64,000 nt of DNA. It comes from JACKDW01 sp964621785. GTDB taxonomy: Bacteria; Myxococcota_A; Polyangia; Nannocystales; Nannocystaceae. The notes under the pieces were generated by a model. It had not been told where the DNA came from, made no database searches, and saw only the letters and a program-made list of their open reading frames with translations. The position numbers and the translations under genes were made by a program. This document shows positions 55,105 to 63,761 of this stretch, piece by piece. Where the stretch lies: the NCBI GenBank assembly GCA_964621785.1, contig CAZUPD010000007.1:56841-120840 (forward strand). Reading direction: 5' to 3'. Every line of letters starts with the position of its first letter. The stretch's first letter is position 1.

Positions 55105-55752
55105 TCAGAGGCTCCTGGCTGGTGTCGGGGTGGGCAGAAATAGGCTTGATTTGGCGACGCGACACAATTCGCGGATGTGACGGGCCGCGCGTTGTTTTGG
55201 GGTGAGTCCCGGAGGGGCGACATCACCGAGGCATTGGAAGGTTGCGATGCTGCTGATCACCAGGTTGATGACCTGGGCGACGTACGATTCGGGGTCGACG
55301 TCGGGGTAGACACGGCCCTGCTCCTGGCCCTTGCGGATGTAGTTACATACAATTGCCGCCCAAGGACGCACATACTCGGCGATCAACCGACTGGTGTGGG
55401 TCGGGCGGTCGAGGGCTTCGCGGACCAGTAGCCGGGCGCGGTCGGGATCTTCGGCAAAAAAGCCGACGGTTTCCTCGACGACCGCGTCGAACTGACCGAC
55501 GCCGGACGTCGCCGCCCGCAACAGATTGGGCAGCACTTCGTTCCACCGCACGAGCATGTGCTCGAGGACAGATCGGCGGAGAGAATCCTTGGACGGAAAG
55601 TGGTACAGCAACGAGGGCTTGCGGATCCCGACGGCCTCGGCGATGTCCTTGAGTGAGGTGCCGTCGAATCCTTTGGCGGCAAACAAACGCGTGGCCTCGC
55701 GCAGCAGACGAGACCGAACATCAGACGTGGAAGTAGATCCATCGGAAGGCAT
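55105..55752 (-). CDS. TetR-family transcriptional regulator
   Basis: A TetR helix-turn-helix lies near residues 12-60 (LLREATRLFAAKGFDGTSLK, then GIRKPSLLYHFPSKDSL) of this 215-residue protein, followed by a helical ligand-binding domain of usual length. Its gene is first in the run of fatty-acid genes and sits two bases before the acyl-CoA dehydrogenase start, so it probably represses that operon and its own gene until an acyl-CoA-type ligand binds. The frame continues to a TTG at 55785, but ATG 55752 is preferred because the region beyond overlaps the putative operator. Confidence 0.9.
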   Translation of the reverse strand: MPSDGSTSTSDVRSRLLREATRLFAAKGFDGTSLKDIAEAVGIRKPSLLYHFPSKDSLRRSVLEHMLVRWNEVLPNLLRAATSGVGQFDAVVEETVGFFAEDPDRARLLVREALDRPTHTSRLIAEYVRPWAAIVCNYIRKGQEQGRVYPDVDPESYVAQVINLVISSIATFQCLGDVAPPGLTPKQRAARHIRELCRVAKSSLFLPTPTPARSL

Positions 55753-55794
55753 TTGTCTACCAGATGATTGCGAGTTGTCTACCAATCGGTAGGC
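55753..55794 (-). promoter_or_regulatory. Candidate TetR operator
   Basis: CTACC-AATC-GGTAG (55779-55792) is a short palindrome. TTGTCTACC occurs twice (near 55754 and 55775), about two helical turns apart. Both lie directly upstream of the TetR start and fit autoregulation. Confidence 0.6.
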
Positions 55795-55922
55795 AGGCTG
55801 GCAAGCGAAAAACTTTGTTTATGAAGAGGTTTGAGAAAAAATGACAACATGTGCTTGAAAATCAAACCAAATAAGCCTCAAAGCTGACCGTTAGGTAGGT
55901 GCGAAAACGTACTTCGATATGC

Positions 55923-55958
55923 AAAAAGAACCCGCCGACTGGCGAGCCAGTCGGCGGG
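55923..55958 (-). terminator. Intrinsic terminator after two small lipoprotein genes
   Basis: Read on the minus strand, perfect 12-bp arms (CCCGCCGACTGG and its complement) around a 4-base loop are followed by TTCTTTTT. It ends the transcript of the two small lipoprotein genes just before the TetR promoter region. Confidence 0.85.
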
Positions 55959-55992
55959 GTCGTAGGTGGGGGGACGTGTTGAGCGAGCGGAT

Positions 55993-56169
55993 TTAGTCGC
56001 CGAGCCCTGGTTCGCGCGAGTCCGGCTGTGGGGCGCAAGACGAGGGGTTCGCTTGGTAACACAGGGAGTCCGGACGGTCCGCGCCTTGGGTCCACGACTG
56101 AAAGTCACAGCCGGTGGTGGCGAGGCCAGCGAGCAGGAGCATGGATGCATATGCAAAAAAACGTTTCAT
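55993..56169 (-). CDS. 58-residue lipoprotein, paralogue 1
   Basis: The product starts MKRFFAYASMLLLAGLA and has a lipobox TTGC (Cys21), then only about 37 residues, acidic and Pro-rich, with two more Cys (SLCYQANPSSCAPQP). A good GAGGA ribosome site precedes the ATG. The neighbouring gene makes a very similar protein: both have CD right after the lipobox, then a short polar stretch, a pair of Cys six to seven residues apart and a Pro-rich tail. The gene pair ends in a strong terminator. Its function is unknown; a small surface lipoprotein with one disulfide is likely. Confidence 0.78.
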   Translation of the reverse strand: MKRFFAYASMLLLAGLATTGCDFQSWTQGADRPDSLCYQANPSSCAPQPDSREPGLGD

Positions 56170-56199
56170 GATGGTTCCTCAAATCGTGGGCAGGTGGGA

Positions 56200-56382
56200 T
56201 CAGTTACGGGTGTTGAGCACGGGCGGCTCGGGTTGTGGGGCGGGGCTACAGGCATCTGGGCTGGTCTGTGCGCACAGTCGTGGATCGTCGGTTTGGGCAC
56301 TGGCCAGTGTTTGGGGGTCACATCCGGTGGCGACCAAACCGACGGCGAAAAAAATACATGCGTACACACGTAGCGATTTCAT
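56200..56382 (-). CDS. 60-residue lipoprotein, paralogue 2
   Basis: This product reads MKSLRVYACIFFAVGLVA then the lipobox ATGC (Cys21), followed by CDP and a polar acidic stretch, the Cys pair RLCAQTSPDACSPAP, and a Pro-rich end. It is clearly paralogous to the gene 30 bp downstream. AGGAGA upstream supports the ATG. Both genes are too short to attract normal annotation. The frame extends upstream to 56472 but without coding features. Confidence 0.78.
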   Translation of the reverse strand: MKSLRVYACIFFAVGLVATGCDPQTLASAQTDDPRLCAQTSPDACSPAPQPEPPVLNTRN

Positions 56383-56813
56383 GACTCTTGTTCTCCTGGG
56401 ACCGGCTACTGCGGCAGCGGTTGAAAGCTGGCCGATGGCTTGCCGGTGACGCTTCTTGCGACCCGCGCTCACAGGCAGTTTGTTTCACCGAATCGATCCA
56501 AAAAATTGTCTGTGAGGTATGGGGCTAGGCGGCCAAAGGAATGTGATGTTCAGGAGATAAAGTGCCATTCAGGTAGGAATTTGAGCTGTTTTGGCCGTGA
56601 CCCCGCCCTGTGGGATGAGGTTTCACAGACGAAATTTGAGCGCGTGTTTCAGGCTCACATGTTGGTACATGGAATGTTTTGATTGAAGATACATGTTTGT
56701 GTGTCGATCGGATTCGCGCGCGGCGTTCGCGGGACAGGTAGGCGAGGTTTCGGGCCGTACAGCCGGTGTACTTTGTGGAATGGCCGGATTTCACCGCGCG
56801 TAGAGGGGCTGTT
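56383..56813. other. Divergent intergenic region
   Basis: This 431-bp AT-richer stretch lies between the small-lipoprotein pair and the exported protein gene. It must hold both promoters. One copy of GATACATGTTTG is seen near 56690. No RNA gene or convincing ORF is found. Confidence 0.45.
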
Positions 56814-58013
56814 ATGACCCGCTCAACCCGTATCGATCGTCTGGTCACCTCTGCCATCATGGTGGGACCGTTGGCTCTGGCGCTGTTTTATGCGCCTGTA
56901 CCCGAGCATTTGGTGCTCGACCCGCTCAGCGATGACCGCTGTGAAATCGGAGCGGCTAGCGAGCCGGTCATTCCGGATGTCGCGGACGTCGTTGTGGAAC
57001 CGACCCCCACACCTGTTCAAACGGGTGCCGAGGAGCAGCCTTCCGAGAGTGGCGTCACGATCGAGGTCGACGATCCACAGCCGTGGCAGACACCCGCGCC
57101 CGACTTTTTGTTTGTCATGGATGGTGCGGTCGTACTCGACCACGACGCCGATGGTAGCTGGGGGAAGGGACAGGTCCGCGATGCCGATGTCACCGACTAC
57201 TGGCAGTGGGAAAAGCCGGCGCGTCGCAAGGTTCTCACACCGGAAATGCGTCGTCAGGTGACAGCCGAATACGAGTTGTTCTCGGGTGAGGGGGCCGTCT
57301 GCCGTGGAACGGTCCAGTCGCTACGGGTCGTGACGCGGGCTTCGGGGGATCTGTTGTTGATGACGTCGCGGACGTTTGAGATCGAGGAGGATAGCCGGGC
57401 GTTTCGCAACGAGGCCTATGCGGCCGGTCCCTGGACCCTCGAAGGGGTGATTGTGCCGACTTCGGGGGACTGCGAAGGAGCCCTGTGGGCGCGCGAGGTC
57501 GCAACGTCTGGCAAGGATCATGTGTATACATCAAAGTTGCAAACCGGCGGGCACCTCCACGCCAGGGCCCAACGTCTGTTTGCCGAGTTGCCCGCACTCC
57601 ACACGATGGCCGGTGAGTATGCCGAGGTTTACGCCGAAGAGCTTAAAAACGGTGACGTCGAGGCGTTTGAGGACCGTGTGGCCGGGCATCTCGAGGTGCG
57701 CCTGTGGGGAGAGCCCCTGGTGGGCCGCGCCTATGTGACTGTGGTCTACGGTGTACCGGGGTCCATGGACTGTGGCGATCCCTCGACGTCCCTGGCCGCG
57801 GTTTGGTCAGTCGATGGTGATACATGGAATCTCGTCAACGGCGATCTCGAAATTGATCCGATGGCCCTGCTCGACCGCGGTGGCGATGGCAAGCTCGAGA
57901 TCGTCGGCGGACGAAACCCGACGCTCGATCGCACCTTGTACACACAAGAAGATGACGGGACTTTTCTCGATGTCGAATCCGTCGCTGTCCCGTTTATCGG
58001 ATGTCCCTGCTGA
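56814..58013 (+). CDS. Exported protein of unknown function
   Basis: ATG 56814 has a GAGGGG site before it and gives a 399-residue protein with a hydrophobic N-terminal segment (LVTSAIMVGPLALALFYAPVP), which is a signal or anchor. A long Glu/Pro/Thr region follows, then a soluble domain from about residue 95. DHDADGSWGKG and DRGGDGKLEIVGGR look like calcium-binding Asp-rich loops of the kind seen in secreted repeat proteins. Several Cys are scattered, ending in a C-terminal FIGCPC. No family is recognised. It converges with the CAP gene, 38 bp apart. Confidence 0.65.
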   Translation: MTRSTRIDRLVTSAIMVGPLALALFYAPVPEHLVLDPLSDDRCEIGAASEPVIPDVADVVVEPTPTPVQTGAEEQPSESGVTIEVDDPQPWQTPAPDFLFVMDGAVVLDHDADGSWGKGQVRDADVTDYWQWEKPARRKVLTPEMRRQVTAEYELFSGEGAVCRGTVQSLRVVTRASGDLLLMTSRTFEIEEDSRAFRNEAYAAGPWTLEGVIVPTSGDCEGALWAREVATSGKDHVYTSKLQTGGHLHARAQRLFAELPALHTMAGEYAEVYAEELKNGDVEAFEDRVAGHLEVRLWGEPLVGRAYVTVVYGVPGSMDCGDPSTSLAAVWSVDGDTWNLVNGDLEIDPMALLDRGGDGKLEIVGGRNPTLDRTLYTQEDDGTFLDVESVAVPFIGCPC

Positions 58014-58050
58014 GCCCTCGCGTTGGCCCGAGAGAACAGGCTCGCTCGTT

Positions 58051-58722
58051 TTAGAACGGGCGGCCGAAGGTCTGCGTCCAGTAGCTGCCGTATTGACCGC
58101 TGCCCTCGGCGAATCCCGCTCCAAACTCGGTGTAGTTCGAGTTCATCATGTTTTGGCAGTGACCCGGGCTTTGCTCCCAGGTCGCCATCGCGTCGGCGGC
58201 GGTGGTGAGCCCGGCAGCAATGTTTTCCCCTGCGGTCATGAAGTTGTAGCCAGCCCGCTCCATGCGGTCGAAAGGCGACTCGCCGTCGGGATTGTCGTGG
58301 GAAAAGAAGTCGCGGACGGACATGTCGAGTGAGTGGACCCGGGCGGCGCACTGCAGCGAGGGGTTCATCGTCAACGGGCCGACGGGAGGCATCGACATAC
58401 CGCCGCAGGTTGTGCCGGCAGCCCGGAGTTGATTGACGAGGTCGAGGAGTTCCTGCTCCCGGGCGCCCCACGACTCGAGCCACGGATTGACCGGGCGGGT
58501 GTCAGACACCGGTTGGCAATAGGCGGAGTCCCACACCGGATCGTTGGGCGACGATGTGTCCGACTCGCCCGCGGATTCGGAACCCTCACTCGTGCCGGGG
58601 TCGCTTGTCATCCCATCTTCGGTGGTACCAGAGCTTCCGTCCGTCGTCGGCTCATCATCGTCGGCACAGCTCGGAAGGACCAGGGCGAGGGCGATGAAAA
58701 GCGAGTGGGTTCGGTTTGTCAT
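58051..58722 (-). CDS. CAP-domain (SCP/PR1) lipoprotein 1
   Basis: The 223-residue protein has a signal peptide with lipobox LPSC, a Ser/Thr/Asp/Glu linker of about 45 residues, and a CAP domain: LVNQLRAAGTTCGG, AARVHSLDMSVRDFFSHDN, AGENIAAGLTTAADAMATW and SPGHCQNMMN. The conserved His and Glu residues of the CAP cavity are present. Bacterial CAP proteins are thought to bind lipids or carbohydrates outside the cell; no enzyme activity is implied. It is preceded on the same strand by a second CAP gene, 44 bp away. ATG 58722 fits the signal peptide. Confidence 0.88.
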   Translation of the reverse strand: MTNRTHSLFIALALVLPSCADDDEPTTDGSSGTTEDGMTSDPGTSEGSESAGESDTSSPNDPVWDSAYCQPVSDTRPVNPWLESWGAREQELLDLVNQLRAAGTTCGGMSMPPVGPLTMNPSLQCAARVHSLDMSVRDFFSHDNPDGESPFDRMERAGYNFMTAGENIAAGLTTAADAMATWEQSPGHCQNMMNSNYTEFGAGFAEGSGQYGSYWTQTFGRPF

Positions 58723-58765
58723 ACCCCGGAATTGTCGCGGGGCACGGGCTTCGGTGGCAAGGGAT

Positions 58766-59359
58766 TTACTCGGGTGCGGCAACCACGACTGACCAATAAT
58801 TTGTGTAGCTGTCCTCGGGGACAAGTCCCGATTCGTCGACAGGTGTGAGCGCCACACCAACGCCGATGTGCAGCATTTCGTCGGTCATGAATTTCCAACA
58901 GTGCGGATCGCTGGCGAGCCAGGCGTCGGCGGCCTCGCGTGCCGAAGGCCATCCCGCCCCAATGTTTTGGGCGTAGACCGCAGGTGCGTAGTCGGCATCG
59001 TCGAGCCACTGCTTCACGCCGAGTTCGTCGACCTCGGCAGGCGGCGCCGGATGTTGGTAGTCGACGTAGTTGTCGTCCCGCATCGAGCGGGCGTGCAGAC
59101 GGGCGGCACACCGCAGGCCGGGGTGCATCACCAGGGGCGGCTGGGGAGAAAATGTCAGGTCGCCGCAACGACCACCGCGCTTGCGAGTTGTGTTGAGGAT
59201 GTTGACAAGGTCCACCTCAAATTGAGTCGCTTCATCCTCCCAATCGTCGACCGCTTCGCAGGCGGGTGTGTCGGCGACGCGATCGGGAGCCGGGGTGTCC
59301 GCGGGATCCTCAGAGCTGCAACTCGCCACCACCACCAGAGGGATCCACAACCAGCGCAT
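58766..59359 (-). CDS. CAP-domain lipoprotein 2
   Basis: The 197-residue product has lipobox VASC and a shorter linker, then a CAP domain less typical than its neighbour's: CAARLHARSMRDDNYVDYQH, QNIGAGWPSAREAADAWLAS and PHCWKFMTDEMLHIG. The HxxN-type features are partly changed (QHPAPPAEVD instead of SHDNPDG), so ligand binding may differ. It forms a tandem pair with CAP gene 1, with which it is probably cotranscribed. A strong terminator lies 73 bp upstream of its start. Confidence 0.82.
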   Translation of the reverse strand: MRWLWIPLVVVASCSSEDPADTPAPDRVADTPACEAVDDWEDEATQFEVDLVNILNTTRKRGGRCGDLTFSPQPPLVMHPGLRCAARLHARSMRDDNYVDYQHPAPPAEVDELGVKQWLDDADYAPAVYAQNIGAGWPSAREAADAWLASDPHCWKFMTDEMLHIGVGVALTPVDESGLVPEDSYTNYWSVVVAAPE

Positions 59360-59431
59360 CGGGAATACCGTACCGAGGCTGTCCCCACGGGTGCAACAGC
59401 TTCGTTCGCAAATTGGTCTAGGCGCGGGCAT

Positions 59432-59459
59432 AAAAAACCCGCCCTCGGGTGAGGGCGGG
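59432..59459 (-). terminator. Orphan intrinsic terminator
   Basis: Read on the minus strand, CCCGCCCTC and GAGGGCGGG arms around a 4-base loop are followed by six T. No protein gene lies upstream on that strand, so it may end an unannotated RNA or protect the CAP genes from read-through. Confidence 0.8.
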
Positions 59460-59869
59460 ACCTGCGAAGCATAGCACCAAAAAGATCCGGAGAATCGACC
59501 GCTAGACCAAGTTAAGGGTAAGGGATAAGAGGCAATGCAAGCTAAGAGATGCGCGTGCAGACCGGAAAGCTACGCAAGCGATCGATGCCGGTGCAGGTTG
59601 TTGATAGCCCGTGACGAATAGGTGGTAGGTGGGTTGGCGAAGACGCGGCCACGGAGCGCGTTACAGAAGAGAAGAAGAATGCATGTCGCGGTTGCGACGC
59701 CCGGTGATATTTCACGAACAGGGCCAAACAATTATCTCGTTGATATTTTTAGGGATCGTTCACTGGCAATGCGCGGGCTGTCCGTTGCCCTGTCAGGCGT
59801 GTCCCGGGTTCGGGTCGCGGTTTGGGCTGGTCACGACACAGGTGTCGCGGAGCTTTGCCAGTCTTGACT

Positions 59870-59928
59870 TGTCACAAGGTCGTTACGCTTCGTCACAGAT
59901 GTTTGCATGTCTGTGACATGTGCGTCAC
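59870..59928 (+). promoter_or_regulatory. Pho boxes upstream of the porin
   Basis: TGTCAC at 59870 and CGTTAC at 59881 are 11 bp apart, with CGTCAC at 59891. TGTGAC at 59912 and CGTCAC at 59923 are also 11 bp apart. They lie about 45-105 bp upstream of the start codon and match PhoB half-site spacing. Confidence 0.75.
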
Positions 59929-59974
59929 ATGTCTGCTCTACGGTTCCGCGTATCAAAACCGCGCATGGAGCCCT

Positions 59975-61489
59975 GTGAACATCTACTCGACGTTTGTTGT
60001 TGCGTTCTTGACCTCTCAACCGAGTCAGCCACCGAGTCAGCCTCCACCTCAACCGCCTGCGGCGAGCCCCAGCCAGCCGGTCGGGGCTGCGGGTCAGGCC
60101 GCGGCGGCCGGCCAGCCCGTGACCGCCGCTCAAGCGCCCGCGGCTGATTCCGCGCGCGCAGTGCAGATACAACCAGTTGATGCCCAGGCCGGTACGGCCC
60201 GCGAGGTCAAGGTCGTCAAGGTTGTGCACACAAGCCCGGAAGCCAAGCTGGAGGCGGAGAAGGAGTATCCCGCGAGTGTGCCCAAAAAAGACCGGGAGCT
60301 GTTGTTTGGCAACCACGAGGGCGACCCCTCGTCGATGAAGTTCAAGCCCGGCAAGGGGCTCGAGATCAACAGCAAAAACGAACTGTTTAAGATCGTGCCA
60401 CGGCTGCGGATCCAGTTTCGATCGGAGTCCCAGAGCTCGCGACCGACCGATGGTGAATCCGACCTCACGACTTCGTTTCAACTGCGGCGGGCACGTCTGC
60501 AGTTCGCCGGCCACGTGTTTGGCAAGCACAACAAATACAAGGCCGAGTTTGCCTTCTCGCCGCGGGACCTCGGTTACAAGGACGGCCGCCTGACACGAAC
60601 ACCGATGCTGACCTGGTTCGCCGAGTTCGACTATCTGTGGTTCGCTACGCTCCGTGTCGGTCAGTACAAAATTCCCTACAGCCGTCAGCGCGTGGTGTCG
60701 TCGGGCAATCTCGAGTTGGTCGACCGCACGCTGGCCAACGGCGAGTTCAACCTCGATCGCGATATCGGGTTTGACATCCGCATGAAGGGCAAGGGCGGGT
60801 GGAAAGAACGCATCCGCTACTACGCCGGCGTCTACGTCGGCGAAGGTCGCGACGGGTTTCAAACCGAGAGCCTCAAGGTCAAGCCGGGCGGCGGTCTGAT
60901 GTACCTCGGGCGCGTCGAAGTGCTGCCGTTTGGCAACTTCAAAGACTACTCTGAAGTCGACTTTGCCCGTACGCGGAAGCCTCGACTAAGTCTCGGGGCC
61001 GCCTATGCCTACCTCGACAAGGCTAAGAAAGATCGCGGGATCCTCGGGAGCACGCCGGCGGACGGAGGCACGACCGACTACCACAACGCCAACGCCGACT
61101 TCATGTTTAAGTTTGCTGGGCTGACTGTGTTTGGCGAGTTTTATTGGCGCAAGGGGTCGCGCCATCCCGGCGATGCCACCGAAGTCGATGAGATGGGTGT
61201 AGAAGTTCCGATCGCGGCGGTCTCTCCCCGCAACGGGATCGGGTGGTCCGCCCAGGCCGGCTATTTGATCCCGCGGACGCGACTCGGGATTGCAGCCCGC
61301 TACAGCCAGGCGAGGGGGATCGGCGAGGACACCTCGCTGACCGACAAGGACGAGATCGGTGGCGGCCTCGGGTACTACTTCGCGGGGCATCCCCTCAAGT
61401 TGCAACTCGATTACTTCCACCAGCGCCCCAAGGGGCCTAGTGGCGGACCTGTCGACATGTTGCGCATCCAACTTCAGCTGGCCTATTGA
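59975..61489 (+). CDS. Phosphate-selective porin (OprO/OprP family)
   Basis: The start is GTG at 59975, with GGAG four bases upstream; the frame stays open to 59822, but that part overlaps the Pho boxes. The 504-residue protein has a short hydrophobic N terminus, a Gln/Pro/Ala-rich region and then a beta-barrel of the OprO/P class (KFKPGKGLEINSK, LRIQFRSESQSSR, QLRRARLQFAGHVFGKHNKY), ending in LRIQLQLAY, an aromatic C terminus typical of outer-membrane barrels. It lets phosphate or polyphosphate cross the outer membrane. Pho boxes upstream and pstS next to it support a phosphate-starvation role. Confidence 0.9.
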   Translation: MNIYSTFVVAFLTSQPSQPPSQPPPQPPAASPSQPVGAAGQAAAAGQPVTAAQAPAADSARAVQIQPVDAQAGTAREVKVVKVVHTSPEAKLEAEKEYPASVPKKDRELLFGNHEGDPSSMKFKPGKGLEINSKNELFKIVPRLRIQFRSESQSSRPTDGESDLTTSFQLRRARLQFAGHVFGKHNKYKAEFAFSPRDLGYKDGRLTRTPMLTWFAEFDYLWFATLRVGQYKIPYSRQRVVSSGNLELVDRTLANGEFNLDRDIGFDIRMKGKGGWKERIRYYAGVYVGEGRDGFQTESLKVKPGGGLMYLGRVEVLPFGNFKDYSEVDFARTRKPRLSLGAAYAYLDKAKKDRGILGSTPADGGTTDYHNANADFMFKFAGLTVFGEFYWRKGSRHPGDATEVDEMGVEVPIAAVSPRNGIGWSAQAGYLIPRTRLGIAARYSQARGIGEDTSLTDKDEIGGGLGYYFAGHPLKLQLDYFHQRPKGPSGGPVDMLRIQLQLAY

Positions 61490-61516
61490 CCAGATCTATT
61501 AGGCTCACAAGGAAGT

Positions 61517-61586
61517 TGTCACACAGCTGTCACATGCTCGCGAAACACGGCCACGGATGTGTTTCAAGGTGTCACGCAGGCGTCAC
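61517..61586 (+). promoter_or_regulatory. Pho boxes upstream of pstS
   Basis: TGTCAC at 61517 and 61528 are exact direct repeats with 11-bp spacing. TGTCAC at 61570 and CGTCAC at 61581 form a second box with the same spacing. Both lie 145-215 bp upstream of the pstS start, the usual place for PhoB activation. Confidence 0.85.
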
Positions 61587-61730
61587 AAAACCGGCGGTTT
61601 TAGCCGGTACATGCGTGAGGGAGTTCCGGTTGCTCGCCTGTGTGCACGCCAACGTCTCCCCCCATCTTCGCACCACAAGTGGTACGTGTCCCGCGGGTTT
61701 TTGCAAATCACCACCGCAAAAGGAATTGAG

Positions 61731-62798
61731 ATGAACAAACCCTCTGTAGCCTCCTGGCTGACTCGTACTGTCCTGATGAGCTGTTGCCTGGCCCTCGGTG
61801 CCTGTGGCGGGACGCCGGCCGGCATGCCTGGCGAAGGCAAACCCAACGCGGGGAATGACGGCAAACCGGCCGAAGCTGGCAGCATCGCAGTCGACGGATC
61901 GAGCACGGTCTACCCGATCACCGAGGCCGTCGCCGAAGAGTTCAAAAAGACAGGTAAGGGCCGCGTTACGATCGGCGTGTCGGGGACCGGCGGTGGATTC
62001 AAAAAGTTTTGCAAGGGCGAGACGGCTGTCACCGGGGCATCTCGGCCGATCAAACCGTCCGAGGTCGATCTGTGTAAGACCAACAAAATTGAGTACGTCG
62101 AACTCCCAGTCGCCTACGACGGCCTCGCCGTGGTCATCAACCCGCAAAACGATTTTGTCGACCACATGACCGTGGACGAACTCAAAAAACTGTGGGAGCC
62201 CGAGGCCCAGGAAAAGGTCACCAAGTGGTCGCAGATCCGCGAAGGCTGGCCCGACGAACCGATCAAGCTGTTCGGCGCCGGTGTCGACTCGGGGACCTAC
62301 GACTACTTCACCAAGGCGATCGTCGGCAAAGAGCACGCCAGTCGCGGGGACTTCACCTCGTCCGAAGACGACAACATCCTCGTGCAGGGGGTTTCGGCCG
62401 ACAAACTCGCACTCGGCTTTTTCGGCTTCGCCTACTACAGCGAAAACAAGGACAAGCTGAAAATCGTCCCGATCGAAGATGGCAAGGCCGACAACGGCGA
62501 CGGCCCCGTAGCCCCCTCGCTCGAGACCGTCAGCAACGGCACCTACCAGCCGCTGTCTCGTCCGGTCTTTATCTATGTGTCTAAAAAGGCAGCTGAGCGT
62601 GCCGAGGTCAAGGACTTCGTCGAGTTCTACCTCAAGGAAGGTGCCGCGCTGTCGAAGGAAGTCGGCTACATCCCGCTGCCGGCCAAGGCCTACGAGCTGG
62701 TCCAAAAACGGTTTACCGAGCGTGTCATCGGTTCGCTGTTCGAGGGCCAGGGCTCCAAGGTCGGGGTCAGCGTCGAGGAGCTTTTGGGCGCCGGCTAA
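61731..62798 (+). CDS. pstS: Phosphate-binding lipoprotein PstS
   Basis: The 355-residue protein has a lipobox LGAC and the phosphate-binding features of PstS: VDGSSTVYPITEAVAEEF near residue 52, SGTGGGFKKFC, TGASRPIKPSE and GVDSGTYDYF. AGGA upstream of ATG 61731 sets the start. It captures inorganic phosphate outside the inner membrane and passes it to PstCA. The porin gene before it and pstC 28 bp after it make a continuous phosphate-uptake module. Confidence 0.93.
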   Translation: MNKPSVASWLTRTVLMSCCLALGACGGTPAGMPGEGKPNAGNDGKPAEAGSIAVDGSSTVYPITEAVAEEFKKTGKGRVTIGVSGTGGGFKKFCKGETAVTGASRPIKPSEVDLCKTNKIEYVELPVAYDGLAVVINPQNDFVDHMTVDELKKLWEPEAQEKVTKWSQIREGWPDEPIKLFGAGVDSGTYDYFTKAIVGKEHASRGDFTSSEDDNILVQGVSADKLALGFFGFAYYSENKDKLKIVPIEDGKADNGDGPVAPSLETVSNGTYQPLSRPVFIYVSKKAAERAEVKDFVEFYLKEGAALSKEVGYIPLPAKAYELVQKRFTERVIGSLFEGQGSKVGVSVEELLGAG

Positions 62799-62825
62799 TC
62801 AACGTTCGACTCACCGGGGTGCGCC

Positions 62826-63758
62826 ATGGCCGACCGACACGAACACACCCACCGTACCGGACTCGACATGCGGGTCCGGCCAGGTACGCGGTTCAAAGAA
62901 CGCGCCATCGAGCTCGCCCTGACGGCTTGTGGAACCCTCTCCATCGTCACGACCGTGGCGATTTTGGGGGTGCTCGCGTTCGAGACCCTGGCGTTTTTTA
63001 GCGAGGTCTCGCTCTCGCAATTTCTGTTCGACACCCGTTGGACGCCGCTTTTTATCGACAAGCACTTCGGGATCTGGCCGCTGGTCAGCGGCACATTGCT
63101 GACGGCGACCATCGCCATCAGCGTCGCGCTCCCGTTTGGCCTGCTGGCGGCAATCTATCTGAGTGAGTTTGCCAAACCAAAGGTCCGCAAGTGGCTCAAG
63201 CCGGCACTCGAGATCCTCGCCGGGGTCCCGACGATCGTCTACGGCTACTTCGCGCTCGTTGTGCTGACACCAATTTTGCAGACGTTTATCCCGGGCCTCG
63301 GCGGGTTTAATGCCCTCAGCCCGGGGATCATCATGGGGATCATGATCATCCCCATGATCTCGTCGCTGAGCGAGGATGCGATCTACGCGGTGCCGGATAA
63401 CCTGCGTGAAGGTGCATATGCACTGGGTGCCGGGCGTCTCAAAACGATTTTTAAAGTCGTCTTGCCGACCGCGTTTTCGGGGATCGCCGCCTCGGTGATC
63501 CTGGCGGTCTCGCGGGCGGTGGGGGAAACCATGATCGTGGCCATCGCCGCGGGTCAGCAGCCCAACCTCACGGCCGATCCGCGGGAGAGTATCGAGACGA
63601 TGACCGCCTACATCGTCCAGATTGGGCTCGGCGATACGCCGACCGGAACCATCGAGTACCGCACCATTTTTGTCGTTGGCGCGACGCTGTTTCTGATGAC
63701 GTTTGTCACCAACTTCATCAGTCAGCGTTTGGCGCGGCGTTACCGGGAGGGGACCTAG
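62826..63758 (+). CDS. pstC: Phosphate ABC transporter permease PstC
   Basis: The 310-residue protein has about six transmembrane helices and the permease coupling loop GAYALGAGRLKTIFKVVLP, through which it contacts the ATPase PstB. VPTIVYGYFALVVLTP, AVSRAVGETMIV and a final MTFVTNFISQRLARRY are typical of PstC. It forms the channel with PstA. It follows pstS after 28 bp and is followed by pstA after 3 bp. Confidence 0.93.
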   Translation: MADRHEHTHRTGLDMRVRPGTRFKERAIELALTACGTLSIVTTVAILGVLAFETLAFFSEVSLSQFLFDTRWTPLFIDKHFGIWPLVSGTLLTATIAISVALPFGLLAAIYLSEFAKPKVRKWLKPALEILAGVPTIVYGYFALVVLTPILQTFIPGLGGFNALSPGIIMGIMIIPMISSLSEDAIYAVPDNLREGAYALGAGRLKTIFKVVLPTAFSGIAASVILAVSRAVGETMIVAIAAGQQPNLTADPRESIETMTAYIVQIGLGDTPTGTIEYRTIFVVGATLFLMTFVTNFISQRLARRYREGT

Positions 63759-63761
63759 GCC

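Larger units (their letters stand above)
59360..59974. other. 615-bp region between the CAP and porin genes
   Basis: It contains a strong minus-strand terminator near 59445, a stretch of about 400 bp with no credible gene, and the Pho boxes of the porin near 59870-59930. A 61-codon minus-strand frame at 59542-59727 lacks coding character. Confidence 0.6.

Noticed and set aside
53522..55180. Long plus-strand open frame opposite the acyl-CoA dehydrogenase gene
   Set aside because: No domain is seen and it is fully antisense to a gene with conserved motifs.
59542..59727. Minus-strand 61-codon frame in the CAP-porin gap
   Set aside because: It has no ribosome site, no domain and no typical codon use; a non-coding RNA is as likely.
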